From Desulfobacteraceae bacterium (GTDB taxonomy: Bacteria > Desulfobacterota > Desulfobacteria > Desulfobacterales > DAOWNP01), in NCBI GenBank assembly GCA_030642545.1, contig DAOWNP010000156.1, forward strand, positions 1-6,036: 6,036 nucleotides of DNA. The letters are read 5' to 3'. Each line of letters begins with the position of its first letter. Position 1 is the first letter of the stretch. Below the pieces are notes generated by a model, which was not told the origin of the DNA, did no database searches, and worked only from the letters and a program-made list of their open reading frames with translations. The position numbers and the translations under genes are program-made. Of this stretch, positions 5,968 to 6,036 are shown piece by piece.

Positions 5968-6036
5968 TAGTTATTTGTCGACAGGCGCATGCAAAACGCT
6001 AATTTATCCAATTTCTGCGTTAAAAAATAAATTTAA
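5968..6036. other. Non-coding right end with a small GC-richer patch and inverted repeat
   Basis: Nothing here reads as a gene. A patch at about 5978-5999 is richer in G and C than its surroundings and includes the palindrome GCATGC at 5988-5993. AACGC (5995-5999) and GCGTT (6017-6021) form a 5-bp inverted repeat, with AATT on each side of the central bases. It may be part of a dispersed intergenic repeat that continues past the edge, but this cannot be judged from one copy. Confidence 0.3.

Noticed and set aside
1..6036. CRISPR array, tRNA, rRNA, transposon ends or a riboswitch
   Set aside because: I saw no regularly spaced direct repeats, cloverleaf with T-loop sequence, rRNA-like conserved segment, transposase remnant or long structured leader on either strand.

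Overview
The window is AT-rich and carries five protein genes, one of them cut by the left edge. The flavour is that of an AT-rich Desulfobacterota (deltaproteobacterial) genome. This rests on recalled family resemblance: the M24 peptidase with a GHGVGLELDEPP motif and the YihY protein with its long N-terminal lead-in and C-terminal extension look like versions common in that group. The secreted phosphatase-fold protein instead reminds me of Campylobacterota homologues. No rRNA or tRNA gene, CRISPR array, transposase or integrase is visible, so the assignment is tentative.

Layout. Bases 1-471 (+) are the 3' end of a YhcG/DUF1016-type PD-(D/E)XK nuclease gene, followed by a non-coding spacer at 472-661. 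Bases 662-1858 (-) encode an M24 (Xaa-Pro aminopeptidase-like) metallopeptidase. A 159-bp divergent intergenic region at 1859-2017 holds a promoter for each direction. Bases 2018-3094 (+) encode an exported endonuclease/exonuclease/phosphatase (EEP) fold protein. A perfect 23-bp hairpin at 3097-3146 separates it from the convergent asnS gene for asparaginyl-tRNA synthetase (3154-4557, -). Upstream of asnS, 17 bp away on the same strand, is a YihY/BrkB-family membrane protein gene (4575-5891, -) with a good sigma70-type promoter at 5940-5967. The right end (5892-6036) is non-coding.

How the genes fit together. yihY and asnS probably form one leftward transcript starting near 5933 and ending at the shared hairpin. 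The peptidase and EEP genes are transcribed away from each other from back-to-back promoters, but no functional link between them is evident. The left-edge nuclease belongs to a family often found near restriction-modification and other defence genes, so an accessory region may lie to the left. The window itself is mostly ordinary chromosomal content, and I do not see a new multi-gene system in it.
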